A stretch of DNA of 64,000 nt from Terriglobia bacterium (GCA_020073345.1 JAIQFI010000022.1:1-64000); one strand, 5' to 3'. Shown: positions 16,065 to 26,504, counted from the first letter of the stretch. Notes: generated by a model from the letters alone, not told the origin. Numbers and translations: made by a program.

Positions 16065-18722
16065 ATGACGGCAGAACATCTACGGCTGGCGGAAACGCGT
16101 GACCGGCGCAGTCCCTGGAAGCAGTGGGGACCTTATTTGAGCGAGCGGGCGTGGGGAACCGTGCGCGAAGACTACTCACCTGACGGGACGGCATGGGAGT
16201 ACTTCCCTCACGACCATGCTCGGTCTCGGGCCTATCGCTGGAGTGAAGACGGCCTAGGCGGGATCTGTGACCGTCACCAGCTCGTCTGCTTCGCCATCGC
16301 GCTCTGGAATGGCCGGGATCCGATTTTGAAGGAGCGTCTCTTCGGGCTAACAGGCAACGAGGGGAAGCACGGTGAGGACGTCAAGGAGTACTCCTTCTAT
16401 CTGGACTCCACGCCAACGCACTCCTACATGAAATACCTCTACAAGTACCCGCATGCCGCATTCCCTTACGCTGCGCTGATCGAAGGGAACCGGCGCCGCG
16501 GCCGCGAGGAGCCCGAATACGAGCTGCTAGACACGGGAGTGTTCGACGAAGACCGGTACTTCGATGTCTTTGTGGAATATGCGAAAGCGGCCCCGGAAGA
16601 CGTGCTCATCCGGGTCACGGTGGCCAATCGAGGTCTAGAGGCGGCCAGCATCGACGTATTGCCGACGGTCTGGTTCCGGAACACTTGGTCGTGGGGTTTG
16701 GATGCGCGCAAGCCGGAGTTAGCTGTCGCCTCGACCGACGAGGGTACGCACGCAATTCGGGTGAGTCACTTCGACATGGCCAAGCGATGGCTCCTGTGCG
16801 AAGGCAGCCCGGAATACTTCTTCACCGACAACGAAACTAATTTCGAGCGTCTGTTTGGAGTGGCTAACCTCTTCCCCTATGTAAAAGACGGAATCAACGA
16901 CCACCTTGTCGGTGGCAGGGACGATCGTGTAAATCCGGAAAGAATCGGGACAAAGGCCTCAGCTCGCTACCATTTGCACGTCGGCGCAGGGCAGCAGGCG
17001 ACCCTGATGCTGAAGCTGACGACCAACCCTGGTTCCGGTGCATTCGGCGATGCTTTCGATGAGCTCTTTCTAAAGCGCCGCCGCGAGGCTGACGAGTTCT
17101 ACGAGGCGATTGCCCCCGAGGCGCTGACTCCGGATGAGCGAATGGTCCAGCGTCAGGCCTTCGCTACCCTGTTATGGAGCAAGCAATTCTACAATTACAA
17201 CGTACGGCGCTGGCTGCGAGGGGATCCGGCCGGCCCCGAACCACCGCCTGAACGTCAGCACGGGCGCAACCGCGGTTGGAAGCATCTGAACAACGCCGAT
17301 GTGGTTTCCATGCCGGATAAGTGGGAATACCCTTGGTATGCGGCTTGGGACCTTGCGTTTCACTGTATCCCGCTGACGCTAGTCGATCCAGAGTTTGCCA
17401 AGGAACAGCTTCTTCTACTGCTGCGCGAGTGGTACCAGCATCCCAACGGGCAGCTCCCCGCTTACGAGTGGAACTTCTCCGATGTCAATCCTCCGGTTCA
17501 CGCTTGGGCGGTTTGGCGGGTTTACAGGATTGAAGAAAAACAGTCTGGGCGGCGGGACCGTGGCTTCCTGGAACGCGCCTTTCATAAGTTGCTTCTCAAT
17601 TTTACGTGGTGGGTGAACCGCAAGGATTCGGAAGGCAACAACGTCTTTCAGGGCGGCTTCCTCGGGCTCGATAACATCGGCGTGCTCGATCGCAGTGTAG
17701 TATTGCCGAAGGGCGGCGTGATCGAGCAATCCGACGCCACCAGCTGGATGGGCATGTACTGCCTCAACATGATGACCATTGCGCTGGAGCTATCGAGGGA
17801 GAATTCCGCCTACGAAGACGTGGCTTCCAAATTTCTAGAGCACTTCGTTTACATTTCGCGCGCGATGAACAACATTGCCGGACAGGGCATCGAGCTGTGG
17901 GACCGGACCGACCACTTCTACTACGACGTACTGCGCTTGCCGGACGGCAAGTCGCTACCAATGCGAGTGCGATCGCTGGTGGGACTCATCCCACTGCTCG
18001 CCGTGGAGACGCTGGACTCTGAGCTGATCGACACGCTGCCTGGTTTCAAGCGGCGGATGCAATACTTCATCGACAATCTGCCCGAGTTCGCGGACTACGT
18101 CGAAACGCTGACGACGCCCACCAACATCAGACGATTCTTGTCCCTGGTGAACCGGGAACGTTTGGCCTATGTGCTGCGCCTGATGTTGGACGAATCGGAG
18201 TTTCTCTCGCCGCATGGGATCCGCTCGCTGTCCCGTTTCCACCGGGAACATCCCTACACGCTACGGCTCGATGGGGCTGAACACAAGATCGACTATCAGC
18301 CGGCCGAGTCGCAAAGCGGTCTGTTTGGCGGCAACTCCAACTGGAGAGGTCCGATCTGGTTCCCGATCAATGTTTTGATTATCGAGGCGCTTCAGAAGTT
18401 CCACTACTTCCTCGGCGATGAACTCCAGGTGGAGTGCCCCACCGGCTCCGGCCGCCGCTTAAACTTGTGGCAGGTGAGCTTGGAGCTGGAGCGCCGGTTG
18501 ACCCGGCTCTTTCTCCGGGACGGTAATGGCCGGCGGCCGCTTTACGGAAACATGGAGAAGTTTCAGAGCGATCCGCACTGGAGGGATCATCTGCTGTTCC
18601 GGGAATATTTCCATGGCGAGGACGGACACGGCCTGGGCGCCAGCCATCAGGGCTGGACCGCGCTGGTCGCCAAGCTGATCCAGCAAAGCTACCTCGCACG
18701 AGACGGAGATTTCCACGCATAA
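16065..18722 (+). CDS. GH63-like glycoside hydrolase (MGH1-type glucosidase)
   Basis: The 885-residue enzyme resembles mannosyl-oligosaccharide-glucosidase-like GH63 proteins, which release glucose from alpha-glucosides such as glucosylglycerate or mannosylglycerate. An N-terminal beta-sandwich domain (about 1-350; [20 protein letters not shown] near residue 35) precedes an (alpha/alpha)6 barrel. Conserved active-site segments are [19 protein letters not shown] (Asp general acid) and [16 protein letters not shown] near the C terminus. ATG 16065 is preferred because [18 protein letters not shown] begins the conserved region; an ATG at 15996 would add 23 unconserved residues. There is no signal peptide, so it is cytoplasmic. 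Rubrerythrin follows by 20 bases, likely in the same transcript. Confidence 0.88.
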   Translation: MTAEHLRLAETRDRRSPWKQWGPYLSERAWGTVREDYSPDGTAWEYFPHDHARSRAYRWSEDGLGGICDRHQLVCFAIALWNGRDPILKERLFGLTGNEGKHGEDVKEYSFYLDSTPTHSYMKYLYKYPHAAFPYAALIEGNRRRGREEPEYELLDTGVFDEDRYFDVFVEYAKAAPEDVLIRVTVANRGLEAASIDVLPTVWFRNTWSWGLDARKPELAVASTDEGTHAIRVSHFDMAKRWLLCEGSPEYFFTDNETNFERLFGVANLFPYVKDGINDHLVGGRDDRVNPERIGTKASARYHLHVGAGQQATLMLKLTTNPGSGAFGDAFDELFLKRRREADEFYEAIAPEALTPDERMVQRQAFATLLWSKQFYNYNVRRWLRGDPAGPEPPPERQHGRNRGWKHLNNADVVSMPDKWEYPWYAAWDLAFHCIPLTLVDPEFAKEQLLLLLREWYQHPNGQLPAYEWNFSDVNPPVHAWAVWRVYRIEEKQSGRRDRGFLERAFHKLLLNFTWWVNRKDSEGNNVFQGGFLGLDNIGVLDRSVVLPKGGVIEQSDATSWMGMYCLNMMTIALELSRENSAYEDVASKFLEHFVYISRAMNNIAGQGIELWDRTDHFYYDVLRLPDGKSLPMRVRSLVGLIPLLAVETLDSELIDTLPGFKRRMQYFIDNLPEFADYVETLTTPTNIRRFLSLVNRERLAYVLRLMLDESEFLSPHGIRSLSRFHREHPYTLRLDGAEHKIDYQPAESQSGLFGGNSNWRGPIWFPINVLIIEALQKFHYFLGDELQVECPTGSGRRLNLWQVSLELERRLTRLFLRDGNGRRPLYGNMEKFQSDPHWRDHLLFREYFHGEDGHGLGASHQGWTALVAKLIQQSYLARDGDFHA

Positions 18723-18742
18723 GCGAACAGGAGCAACGACAA

Positions 18743-19162
18743 ATGGCAGCCCTAAAAGGGAGCAAGACTCATGAGAACCTCAAAACAGCTTTCGCCAACG
18801 AAGCCCAGGCCAACCGGCGCTATTTGTACTTCGCCAGGCAGGCCGACGTCGAAGGGTATCCCGAGATCGCGGGATTGTTCCGTGACACGGCGGAGGGTGA
18901 AACAGGCCATGCGCATGGCCACCTGGACCACCTGCGCACGGTCGGCGATCCGGTAACCGGGAAGCCGATCGGCACGACTCTAGACAATTTGGAAGCTGCG
19001 ATCGCGGGAGAGACGCTCGAGTTCACGACCCAGTACCCAGCCATGGCCGCAACCGCGCGCGAAGAAGGGTTTCCAGAGATCGCGGATTGGTTTGAGAGGC
19101 TGGCGAAGGCTGAGCACAATCACGCCGACCGATTTCGGCGAGGGCTTGACTCCACTCGTTGA
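18743..19162 (+). CDS. Rubrerythrin (ferritin-like diiron domain only)
   Basis: The 139-residue diiron protein carries the expected ligands Glu20 (ANEAQ), Glu53 and His56 (EGETGH), Glu90 or Glu93, Glu124 and His127 (KAEHNH). The C-terminal rubredoxin domain of classical rubrerythrin is absent, as in sulerythrin-like proteins, so an external electron donor is needed. The likely role is peroxide reduction in the cytoplasm. AACAGGAGCAACGAC gives a good ribosome-binding site. It lies 20 bases after the GH63 gene and is probably co-transcribed. Confidence 0.93.
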   Translation: MAALKGSKTHENLKTAFANEAQANRRYLYFARQADVEGYPEIAGLFRDTAEGETGHAHGHLDHLRTVGDPVTGKPIGTTLDNLEAAIAGETLEFTTQYPAMAATAREEGFPEIADWFERLAKAEHNHADRFRRGLDSTR

Positions 19163-19609
19163 AAATTACGCCGACGGGAGTGCCGATCAATGAGTGGTTT
19201 TGGCCGGACTGACTATGGTGTGCTTCGCAATAGCTACATGGGTTAAACGCATCATAGCTATCGTCTGGTGAATGTATTAGATGCGGACGTGGCAAAGCTC
19301 GCTAGAACCTTATTTAGCACGGTGCAGATCCAAAGTACCGGTTAGTAGGCAAACCGGGGATGTGCCCCGGCAGCCCAGGAACTTAGTTTCCGTTAATACG
19401 TCTTATCAGGCGGCCTTCCTTCGAACATCCGTTCTGGCCACTTGTACGGTCTGCTCACCAACCAGGACTTTGGACGCGCTTGTCCAAGAATGTCCTTAAC
19501 CGATTGGATTCTTAACCACCGTGGGCAGTACGAGGTCGCCGAAGTCGGTACCGACGTTTGCACACGTTACTCACGCGGCGTAATACCCTCAGGAAGTAGA
19601 GCCGTCCGT
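19163..19609. other. Non-coding region between rubrerythrin and the NHL-repeat gene
   Basis: No gene is supported in these 447 bases between two convergent genes. A six-pair GC-rich hairpin lies at 19354-19370 (CCGGGG, loop ATGTG, CCCCGG). The 12-mer CCGTTAATACGT at 19390-19401 repeats the left part of the palindrome at 15857. No T-run makes either a clear terminator. Confidence 0.35.
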
Positions 19610-20728
19610 CTACCTCCACACGATAGTTTGACGCCCCCCAGCGACGTATTTCGTCACGCCCCTCAGTTGTGCTTCCGCTGTATAGACGTTGCCTGCGGCG
19701 TCGATGGCGATGCCTTCCCCCATGGCGCCGTCCGGAGAATTTGGCGTCATGTGGGGCGGAATGAACGTCGTCACTTTGCCGTCTTTTAGACTCCCGATAC
19801 GGATTCCCCTCTGCCAGCCGGGGTGAACCCTTTCAGTTGACTCCGAGTCGGTCGTGTATATCACGTCACTCTTGTCGATGGCCAGCCCACTGGTGCGGCC
19901 GAAGTTGTCGTATTCAAGGATAAATTTCCCCGCCTTCGTCAGGACTTGAATGCGATGGTTGTGGCGATCGGCAACCACCAGCCGGCCCTTGGAATCGAAC
20001 TCCAGCGCGTGCGGCGTCCGGAACTCGCCCGGGCCTGTTCCGGCTTTGCCGATGACTCGGAGAAACTTCCCGGTCTTGGCGAACACCGAGATTCGACCGA
20101 CGAGATTGGGATCCGCCACGTCCGTATGGCTCTCGGCAACGTAGACGTCACCATTGGCCGGGTCGGTCACCACGTCCGTCGGGTCGGTCAGGGCTTCTGG
20201 AGGGTTTCCCCTCACGCCCGGCTTCCCCAGCGTCATCAGGACCTTGCCTTCGGGACTGAACTTGACGACAACGCTTCCCTTCTTGTCTTCTCCTGGAAAG
20301 TTCTTGAGGTCGTCGGTGCTGGGGGCTCGCGCGTCGGTCACCCACACATTGCCCTCTCGATCGACATGGATGCCGTGCGGCCACACGAACATCCCGCCGC
20401 CAAAGCTCCGGATTTCCTTCCCTGAGTCATCAAAATGGTGGACCGGATTCGCTTTTGTGCCGAGACAGCCTGGGGTTGTCCCGGGCGAGCATCGGTCCGT
20501 CACCCACACGGACTTGCCATCCCGGTCGATGGCGACGCCGTTGGAACCGCCCCATGGCCTTTTCTCCAGAGTTAGCTGTGCCCAATCCCGGATGACTTGG
20601 TAGGGATTGGCGCCGCGGTTCACAGGTTGCACCTTGTCGGTCTGAACGGTGCCGCCGCGTTGCTGCGCCTGAACACCCGTAATCATCAACGCTATGAACC
20701 CGAATCTCGCAACACGCGATACGGACAT
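19610..20728 (-). CDS. Secreted NHL-repeat beta-propeller protein
   Basis: The 372-residue protein has a signal peptide (about 1-22, MSVSRVARFGFIALMITGVQAQ). NHL-type propeller blades follow: SNGVAIDRDGKSVWVTDR, WPHGIHVDREGNVWVTDA, DPTDVVTDPANGDVYVAE, TPHALEFDSKGRLVVADR with NHRIQVLTKAGKFI, then SGLAIDKSDVIYTTD and GIAIDAAGNVYTAE. This gives six blades. It resembles peptidylglycine lyase-like/6-bladed propellers that are abundant in Acidobacteria. An AAGGAGG ribosome-binding site precedes the ATG strongly. The catalytic role is unknown. The VOC gene upstream (20771-21253) is same-strand with a 42-base gap and probably in the same transcript. Confidence 0.88.
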   Translation of the reverse strand: MSVSRVARFGFIALMITGVQAQQRGGTVQTDKVQPVNRGANPYQVIRDWAQLTLEKRPWGGSNGVAIDRDGKSVWVTDRCSPGTTPGCLGTKANPVHHFDDSGKEIRSFGGGMFVWPHGIHVDREGNVWVTDARAPSTDDLKNFPGEDKKGSVVVKFSPEGKVLMTLGKPGVRGNPPEALTDPTDVVTDPANGDVYVAESHTDVADPNLVGRISVFAKTGKFLRVIGKAGTGPGEFRTPHALEFDSKGRLVVADRHNHRIQVLTKAGKFILEYDNFGRTSGLAIDKSDVIYTTDSESTERVHPGWQRGIRIGSLKDGKVTTFIPPHMTPNSPDGAMGEGIAIDAAGNVYTAEAQLRGVTKYVAGGRQTIVWR

Positions 20729-20770
20729 CCCGATCCTCCTTAGCCTTGCTAGGATAACCCTCGCGACGAC

Positions 20771-21253
20771 TTACTTCCAGTTCTGAATGGCCTTGTAGTG
20801 CATGGACTCCGGAGGGAGTTCGGTCAGCTCAATGCGGCCCATATATGGATCGGTGATGTTGGCGATGACCGCTTTCGTATCACTGGTGTTCGTATCCGTG
20901 ACCGTCAGACCGTTCTTCCTGAACCTCGCGACAGCCTGTGCCGCGTTCTCGACGTGGAGGCCATAGTGACTAAAGCCGGCGGGCCGCTCAGCGGTGACCG
21001 GGTTGAGTTCAAGAAATGTGTTCTTGCTGATCTGCATGTAGACCAACCGCGGCTGTCCCTTGTCGTCATTGACCCGGAACGCTTCACGGTACCCCATCTT
21101 TTGGGTGTAATACGTAACCGCCTCAGCGATATTTGGCACACTGATTCCAACGTGATTCATCATCACGACACCACTATTGGTGTTCTGCGCCGTCATTACC
21201 TGCATTGCCAACCCCGCAAAAAGTCCGGCCGCGAAAAGCATTACACCGCGCAT
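20771..21253 (-). CDS. Secreted VOC (glyoxalase-like) family protein
   Basis: The 160-residue protein starts MRGVMLFAAGLFAGLAMQV, a signal peptide or anchor. A VOC fold follows, with MMNHVGISVPNIAEAVTYYT (metal-binding His in strand 1) and DPYMGRIELTELP (Glu at the C-terminal position). Unlike the VOC protein at 14053, the metal ligands look intact. ATG 21253 is chosen because AGGAGG lies 8 bases upstream; the longer frame from 21292 has no such site. The NHL-repeat gene follows. A joint role in secreted metabolism of a small compound is possible. Confidence 0.85.
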   Translation of the reverse strand: MRGVMLFAAGLFAGLAMQVMTAQNTNSGVVMMNHVGISVPNIAEAVTYYTQKMGYREAFRVNDDKGQPRLVYMQISKNTFLELNPVTAERPAGFSHYGLHVENAAQAVARFRKNGLTVTDTNTSDTKAVIANITDPYMGRIELTELPPESMHYKAIQNWK

Positions 21254-23009
21254 ATAGCCTCCTGAAATGGATTCACTAATGGGCCAACCCATTCTGCAAC
21301 AGGTAGAAAGTCAAAACAAGCAAGGAGGGATCTATTTGAACGGGCGGTCCGGTCGCATGTGGGGATCCTATAAACCTCGCCTCTGTCCCCGGTGCGGCCT
21401 AGCCTGTCAACGGCAGCTCGTGCCCGTGTTACTGCGGATCCTTCCAGTACGTTTTTCACGTTCGAGGGTCTGGGACAGAGTCGAAGACCCGCCAAAAAGT
21501 AGCGGACGCGGTAGGGACGACCATCGCTGATCGCCCGCCCGTCGGGCAGGAAAACCGGGCTTTGATGGAACAGTTCGTCGCGTGCAGGGTCGATCGTGGT
21601 AACCGGCGTGACCGTGCCGCCCTCGGAGGATACTTGCATTACAGGGCCGGTGGTGCCTTTGCCGAATAGGATCACGCCGTCGCGGTTCCAGGAGCCGCCC
21701 ACGGGAACTCCGGTTACAGCGCAGAGAGTCTGCGGCGGGCCGCCCGCGATTCCAATCTTCTTCAGGCTTCCGGTGCTGCCAAACACCACGAACCTGCTGT
21801 CATAGGACCAGAAGAATGGCACATTCGCGCTAACATCTGTCGCGGGCAACGGACGCGCTTCCAGAGTGTCCAGGGAGCGTACCCACAGGCGAATTGCCCC
21901 GTCACCGCCGGACGCTTGATACGCCAGCTTCGTGCCGTCGGGCGATAGAGCAAACCTGAATGAGGAAGCGACGGTCACATTCTCGGGCGTGAATTGGAAC
22001 CTCACCGGCTTGGCCGGTTCCGGCGCGGCCCGCCAAGGTGCCCGCAGAGCAACGCCAAGCGCTACCGAGGCCGTGGCAAACACCCCCGCTGCCACCCATG
22101 CAGCCTTACTGGTTCGGTGGGGCAAGCTAATAGCCTGCGCCGGGCTCTCAACCCCGCTGCGCGGGTTGACGAGATACTTCTGAATCGCGACCCGCGCTTC
22201 CCCGATCCATTGCAGGCGGGATTTCACGTCGCGCTCCAGGCACCGCTGCAGCAGATCGCGAATCGGAATAGGCGTTGTCTCCGGAAGCCTGCTGAAATCA
22301 ATGGGAGAGTTGATAACGTTCGCGAGAATGTGCGCGACGGCGTCTCCGCGGAACAGCGGCTTGCCGGTGAGCATCTGCCACAGCACCACTCCGAAGCTCC
22401 AGATGTCGGCGCGCCGATCAACGGGAGCGCCGACGGCTTGCTCGGGCGCCATATAGGCAGCGGTGCCCATGATCATTCCGGCTTGCGTAGCGACTGTGGT
22501 GAAGGTGGGTGAGTTCGTGGGGTCACCCGCTTCCTCAGGTTCGCGGTTTGGAGCGAAGCCAGCCCGAAGTCCAGCACTTTCACCACACCTTCGAGCGTAA
22601 TCATGATGTTCGCCGGTTTTAGATCCCGATGCGTGATACCTTTTTCGTGGGCTGCTTCTAATGCATCCGCGATTTGCTTGGCGTAGTTCAAAGCGGTTTC
22701 AAGCGGCTGAGGCGTGTTGAGAGTGTCGCCCTGAACCAGTTCCATCACCAGCGCTCGCGTGGCGCCACTCTCCTGCAAACCATATATCTGCGCAATATTC
22801 GGATGATTCAACGACGCCAGCACTCTTGCTTCGCGCTCAAACCGGGTCAGCCGTTCGCGATCCTGGGCCATCGCGGCAGGCAAAACTTTGATGGCCACTT
22901 CGCGTTCAAGCTTAGTGTCCTTGGCCCGATAAACCTCGCCCATTCCACCTGCGCCAATGGGCGCGAGGACTTCGTAAGGGCCGAGTTTCTCACCGGGAGA
23001 GAGCGCCAT
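21241..23009 (-). pseudogene. Frameshifted Ser/Thr protein kinase with truncated TolB-like sensor tail
   Basis: Two overlapping frames make one broken kinase. The 5' frame (23009 to 22473) has the glycine loop [15 protein letters not shown], catalytic Lys in [17 protein letters not shown] and DFGLA. Right after DFGLA the frame turns into unrelated sequence and stops. The second frame resumes upstream of its first ATG with a family-typical DPTNSPTF segment, then MGTAAYMAPEQA, RADIWSFGVVLWQMLTG and a membrane helix. A TolB/WD40-like propeller follows to about VFLPDGR near 21535. After that the family similarity ends and the tail is unrelated, overlapping the VOC start. A single indel near 22540 plus loss of the C-terminal propeller explains this; a sequencing error could explain only the first. 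Confidence 0.8.
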
Positions 23010-23274
23010 TTGATTGACTCAGCTTAGTTTAGCCGATCAGAAAGAGTTAGGTCCTGCATCACAGCGCATACTTCCCAGTACTTTCGTCGGAGACTAGCCA
23101 TTCCGTCGGCTTTCTGCGCTACTTCTTCAACTCCGCGGTCTTGTCACCACCGTCAGCGGCGGGGCGGACACCGAGCCGGGCATCTCTCTCGCCCTCAGTG
23201 GATGGGTTCGGTGAAGGTATCAATGAGAAACCGGCTTCAAGTGTTAGACTCGTTGCCATGCGAGCGGGACCCTC
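23010..23274. other. Short non-coding region upstream of the kinase pseudogene
   Basis: Nothing convincing is seen in these 265 bases between the divergent kinase pseudogene and the metallo-beta-lactamase-like fragment. No dyad or promoter box stands out. Confidence 0.3.
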
Positions 23275-23640
23275 ATGCTGTTTTTCAGCGCTGCCTGCGC
23301 CCTTCCGGCCGCCGCTCCCGGCTGGGTGGACATCACCTGGATGTCCATCTCCAACATGTATTACGAGCTAGGATCGAAATACATTCTCACCGACGGATAC
23401 TTCACTCGCATCCCGCAGAGTGAATTTTTCGACGGCTGGGGAGGTCTCGGGCTAAACCGCGTAGAAATGCTTCAGGACGGCCTTTTCACACTCAAAGCTG
23501 ATGGTTCGCAAATCGTACAAACCGGGGAGCCCACCGAAATCGCGGTTTCAAATCTGAGGTTTCTCTTTCGAACGTGCCCCATAGCTGCGGAGGCACCGTT
23601 GCGGCTTGACATGCTTCCGGTTACCTGGGACGATCACGAA
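23275..23640 (+). pseudogene. Metallo-beta-lactamase-fold N-terminal fragment read into the cytochrome gene
   Basis: The frame from 23275 opens with about 62 residues resembling the N terminus of an exported MBL-fold hydrolase (GWVDITWMSISNMYYELG, then ILTDGYFTRIPQSEFF). No HxHxDH metal motif follows. About residues 65-122 are unrelated (VEMLQDGLFTLKADGSQIV; LRLDMLPVTWDDHE). The frame continues without a stop into the c-type cytochrome gene at 23641. This looks like joined gene debris upstream of an intact gene. A true chimeric protein is possible but would place a second signal peptide at about residue 135. Confidence 0.4.
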
Positions 23641-24450
23641 ATGCAGAGCATGCTTGCTCGAGGCAAGCGGCGGTCCGGGTGCGGCGGACTGCGTCCTTCA
23701 GCGTCGGCCTTACCGCTGGTTGGCCTCGTGTTCCTCGCATCGGCCACGGCCAGTCTCGTGACCGCTCAGACCAGCGCTTCTCAGACCAGCACCCAGCGCC
23801 GGACCGTCTGGGACGGTGTGTACACCGAGGCTCAAGCCGCCCGTGGCATGATGGCCTTCGGCCAGAGCTGTGCAGGTTGTCATGCGCTTGCGGCACAAGG
23901 CAAGGCCCCGCTGGTGGGCGATCCATTCTGGAAGAGTTTCGCGCAGAAGACCGTCGGCGATCTGCTCGAGTTCGTCAGCACTTACATGCCGAACGGCACT
24001 CCCGGTTCCCTCACCGAGCCCACCTACCGGGATATCGTCGCGCTCATGCTGAAATCCAACGGCTTTCCTGCGGGAACCACTGAGCTCGGGGGCAATGCCA
24101 CTGCCAATGTGCAGATTGTCGAGAAGGACGGACGCACCGAGCTCCCAGCCAACGCGCTCGCTCGCGTGGTCGGCTGTCTGGCCCGGAGCGGAGCGGATTT
24201 ATCAAAGAGCGGAACTGACTGGGTGATCACCAGCGCCACAGCCCCCGAGCGGGCGGAACGCGTTGCTCCGGCTGGGGAGGACGCCACGAGGCCGCTCGGC
24301 AGCCGTACGATTCCGCTCAAGCTCGTCGTGACCAAGCTGGATGCTTTGGCCGGTTCGCGCGTCGCGGTGAGCGGACTTCTGATCGGCGAAGGCGGCGTGG
24401 ACGGCATCAACGTGACGACGGTGAACCGCGTCGCCCCGAAGTGCCCCTAG
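23641..24450 (+). CDS. Exported mono-haem c-type cytochrome
   Basis: From ATG 23641 the 269 residues begin with a basic stretch and hydrophobic signal segment (about 15-42; LPLVGLVFLASATASLVTAQ). A class I cytochrome domain follows, with haem motif CAGCH at 77-81 and a possible axial Met in YMPNGTPGS (about residue 117). The C-terminal domain (about 150-269) repeats short beta segments around ARVVGCLARSGADL and is seen in acidobacterial cytochrome proteins of unknown role. ATG 23650 is an alternative. The same frame is open back to 23275, but the upstream part is unrelated debris. It probably acts in periplasmic electron transfer. Confidence 0.82.
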   Translation: MQSMLARGKRRSGCGGLRPSASALPLVGLVFLASATASLVTAQTSASQTSTQRRTVWDGVYTEAQAARGMMAFGQSCAGCHALAAQGKAPLVGDPFWKSFAQKTVGDLLEFVSTYMPNGTPGSLTEPTYRDIVALMLKSNGFPAGTTELGGNATANVQIVEKDGRTELPANALARVVGCLARSGADLSKSGTDWVITSATAPERAERVAPAGEDATRPLGSRTIPLKLVVTKLDALAGSRVAVSGLLIGEGGVDGINVTTVNRVAPKCP

Positions 24451-24500
24451 CCGAGTCAGTCAAAAAGGCACGCGCGCTCAACTCGTCGAAGCTGACTTGG

Positions 24501-25136
24501 TCAGCGAGCCATCGGCCACGCGACGACCATCAGCCACACGCCGTAGGCGACCATGAACAACCGGTTGGGCCAGCCAAGAAATCTTTCCGGTCCGTTGGGG
24601 TTTGGCTGCTTCCCTGGACCCACGATCAACATGATCGTGATCATGCTGACGAGGCTGAGCCAGATTACCGCAGTGAGCGGCAGGAGCGGCAGCGTCACGT
24701 AGGAGGCCTGCGTGCGGAGCGCGAGAGACAGGAGGAGCACCGCGAGGACTTGGCTCGGCACGCCAATCAAGAACAACCCGCTGTGCATCTTTCCGGAAAA
24801 AGACATCTGCCGAGGCGGCGTCGAAACCGGATCCATCGGAAAGGCGGCGACCATCGTCAGCCCGGCGGCGTCTGCCAGCAGGAAGGCCAAGCCGATGCGG
24901 CCGAGGAGCGTCGGCACGCTCCCGATGAGCGCCGCGAACAGGAAGGCACAAGCTGCGCCGAACCCCGCGAAGCAGAGCGCCATCACCCATCCATGGCGCC
25001 CGAGCGCATATTGGCTGATCATGGTCCGGGATGGATGGACATCGGGCTTGAGGATATGCAACGCCGCCAGCGCGAAGAGCGCCAGCGCCGCCGCTCCGAT
25101 GACGCCGCGAGCGGCAAGTACGGAATACGTCATCAC
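24501..25136 (-). CDS. DUF998-family membrane protein
   Basis: The 211-residue integral membrane protein has about six hydrophobic segments. It matches the DUF998 pattern: HPSRTMISQYALGRHGWVM after helix 1, FPMDPVSTPP in the middle loop, and GWPNRLFMVAYGVWLMVV at the C-terminal helix. The function of the family is not established. The frame starts GTG-ATG at 25136/25133; either may be used. The nominal 470-residue frame on the opposite strand (24441-25853) is an antisense shadow of this gene and of the DUF1552 gene. Confidence 0.85.
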   Translation of the reverse strand: MMTYSVLAARGVIGAAALALFALAALHILKPDVHPSRTMISQYALGRHGWVMALCFAGFGAACAFLFAALIGSVPTLLGRIGLAFLLADAAGLTMVAAFPMDPVSTPPRQMSFSGKMHSGLFLIGVPSQVLAVLLLSLALRTQASYVTLPLLPLTAVIWLSLVSMITIMLIVGPGKQPNPNGPERFLGWPNRLFMVAYGVWLMVVAWPMAR

Positions 25137-25181
25137 GCCGCGTTCGAGGAGCGCCTTTTTCGCGTCCTGCGTAAGACTTAC

Positions 25182-26504
25182 TTAGAGATCGACTCGGCCC
25201 GTACTCGCGCCGAGCTTATCGATCTCCGCGCCGCCCACGTGGGCGATAGCCAGCAGCAGGTTCGCCGTCGGCGTATCCTTCGCCACGATGTGACGATTCC
25301 CCTTCATCCGGCCTTGGGCCCCGCCGACGAGCACTGCGGGTGGATTGTTCCGGTCGTGAGCGTTGCCGTTGCTCATGCCGCTGCCCCAATACAGAACCGA
25401 GTGATCCAGAATGTTACCGTCGCCCTCTTTCGTCGCCTTCAGCTTCTCCAGGAAGTCCGCGAACTTCTGGATTTGGTAGGTGGCGATCTTGGCGTACTTC
25501 GCGAGCTTCTCCGGATCGTTGCCGTGATGCGAGATGGTGTGGTGCTGTTCGGGAATGCCGATGTGCCCGTAGGCGCGGTCGCTGGCTTCATGACCGGTCA
25601 TGAAGGTGAAGACGCGGCTAATGTCGCCCTGATACGCCAGGTGCATCAGGTTATAGGTAATGTTCATGTGATCGTCGAACGCATCGGGCAAGCCGATGGG
25701 AGCTTCCGGATTCCCGGTGATGGTGTTGAGGCGGCTCTCCATGCGTTCCAGCTGCTTCTCGACGTCACGAATGTTGCCCATGTACTCGTCGAGGATCGCC
25801 CGATCGGACGCGCCCAGCGAGCGTTCCAGCTTCGCGGTTTCCTGGGTCACTGAGTCCAGCAGGCTCTGCTTTTCCTTCAGGCGGGCGAAGCGCCGCTCGG
25901 TCGAATCCGTCTCGCCGAACATGCGCTCAAAGGTAACGCGCGGATTGATCCCGACCGGCAGCGGGCTCTCGTCGTCGCGCCACGACAGAGTATTGAAGAA
26001 CGTGCAGGCGAAGCCGTCGCAAGCCCCGACCGCGGTGCCCATGTCCTCGGTGCCGACTTCGATCGAGCGCAGCGGCGTATCGCCGGCGACCTGATCCGCG
26101 ATGAACTGGTCGACGGTTTTCTTGGATTCAATCTTTCCGAAGGAGTCGCCTCTCCCGTCCCGGCGGACGGCCGGGCCGACGCCGTTCAGGAACGCCGAAC
26201 TGGCGCCCAGGTGGACCGACTCGCCCCACGGCGCTTTCATCTTGCTGACCGTCACCAGTTGATTGCGGAACTGCTCCAGTGGCTGCATCACCGGCTTGAA
26301 GGCGAAGTCGCTCCCCTCCTTCTCAGGATGCCAGGTGTCGGGCCACACGCCGCACGGGAAGTAGACCGCGCCGAAGCGGAACGGCGACGTCGGCGCCGCC
26401 GAGAGGGCAGGGATCATCGCGTCCAGGAATGGCAGTGCCACTGTGGCGCCCATAGTACCCCGCACGAAAGCGCGGCGTGAAAGATGCTTCTTCGTGATGA
26501 ACAT
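25182..26504 (-). CDS. DUF1552 secreted protein (Tat substrate)
   Basis: The 440-residue protein begins with a twin-arginine signal (SRRAFVRGTMG, about 9-19, then a hydrophobic stretch to ALSAAP). It continues into a DUF1552 domain (FRFGAVYFPCGVWPDTWHP; VTVSKMKAPWGESVHLGASS; ILDHSVLYWGSGMSNGNAHD). DUF1552 belongs to the DUF1501-like alkaline-phosphatase superfamily, usually encoded beside a DUF1592 cytochrome-like protein. Its substrate is unknown. The GGAGTAGCT site precedes the ATG. It is the last gene of the ankyrin-DUF1592-DUF1552 operon; the DUF1592 stop is 2 bases upstream. Confidence 0.93.
   Translation of the reverse strand: MFITKKHLSRRAFVRGTMGATVALPFLDAMIPALSAAPTSPFRFGAVYFPCGVWPDTWHPEKEGSDFAFKPVMQPLEQFRNQLVTVSKMKAPWGESVHLGASSAFLNGVGPAVRRDGRGDSFGKIESKKTVDQFIADQVAGDTPLRSIEVGTEDMGTAVGACDGFACTFFNTLSWRDDESPLPVGINPRVTFERMFGETDSTERRFARLKEKQSLLDSVTQETAKLERSLGASDRAILDEYMGNIRDVEKQLERMESRLNTITGNPEAPIGLPDAFDDHMNITYNLMHLAYQGDISRVFTFMTGHEASDRAYGHIGIPEQHHTISHHGNDPEKLAKYAKIATYQIQKFADFLEKLKATKEGDGNILDHSVLYWGSGMSNGNAHDRNNPPAVLVGGAQGRMKGNRHIVAKDTPTANLLLAIAHVGGAEIDKLGASTGRVDL

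Noticed and set aside
24441-25853. Long plus-strand frame of 470 codons
   Set aside because: It is antisense to the DUF998 and DUF1552 genes and is rich in Arg, His and Gln, typical of a shadow in GC-rich DNA.
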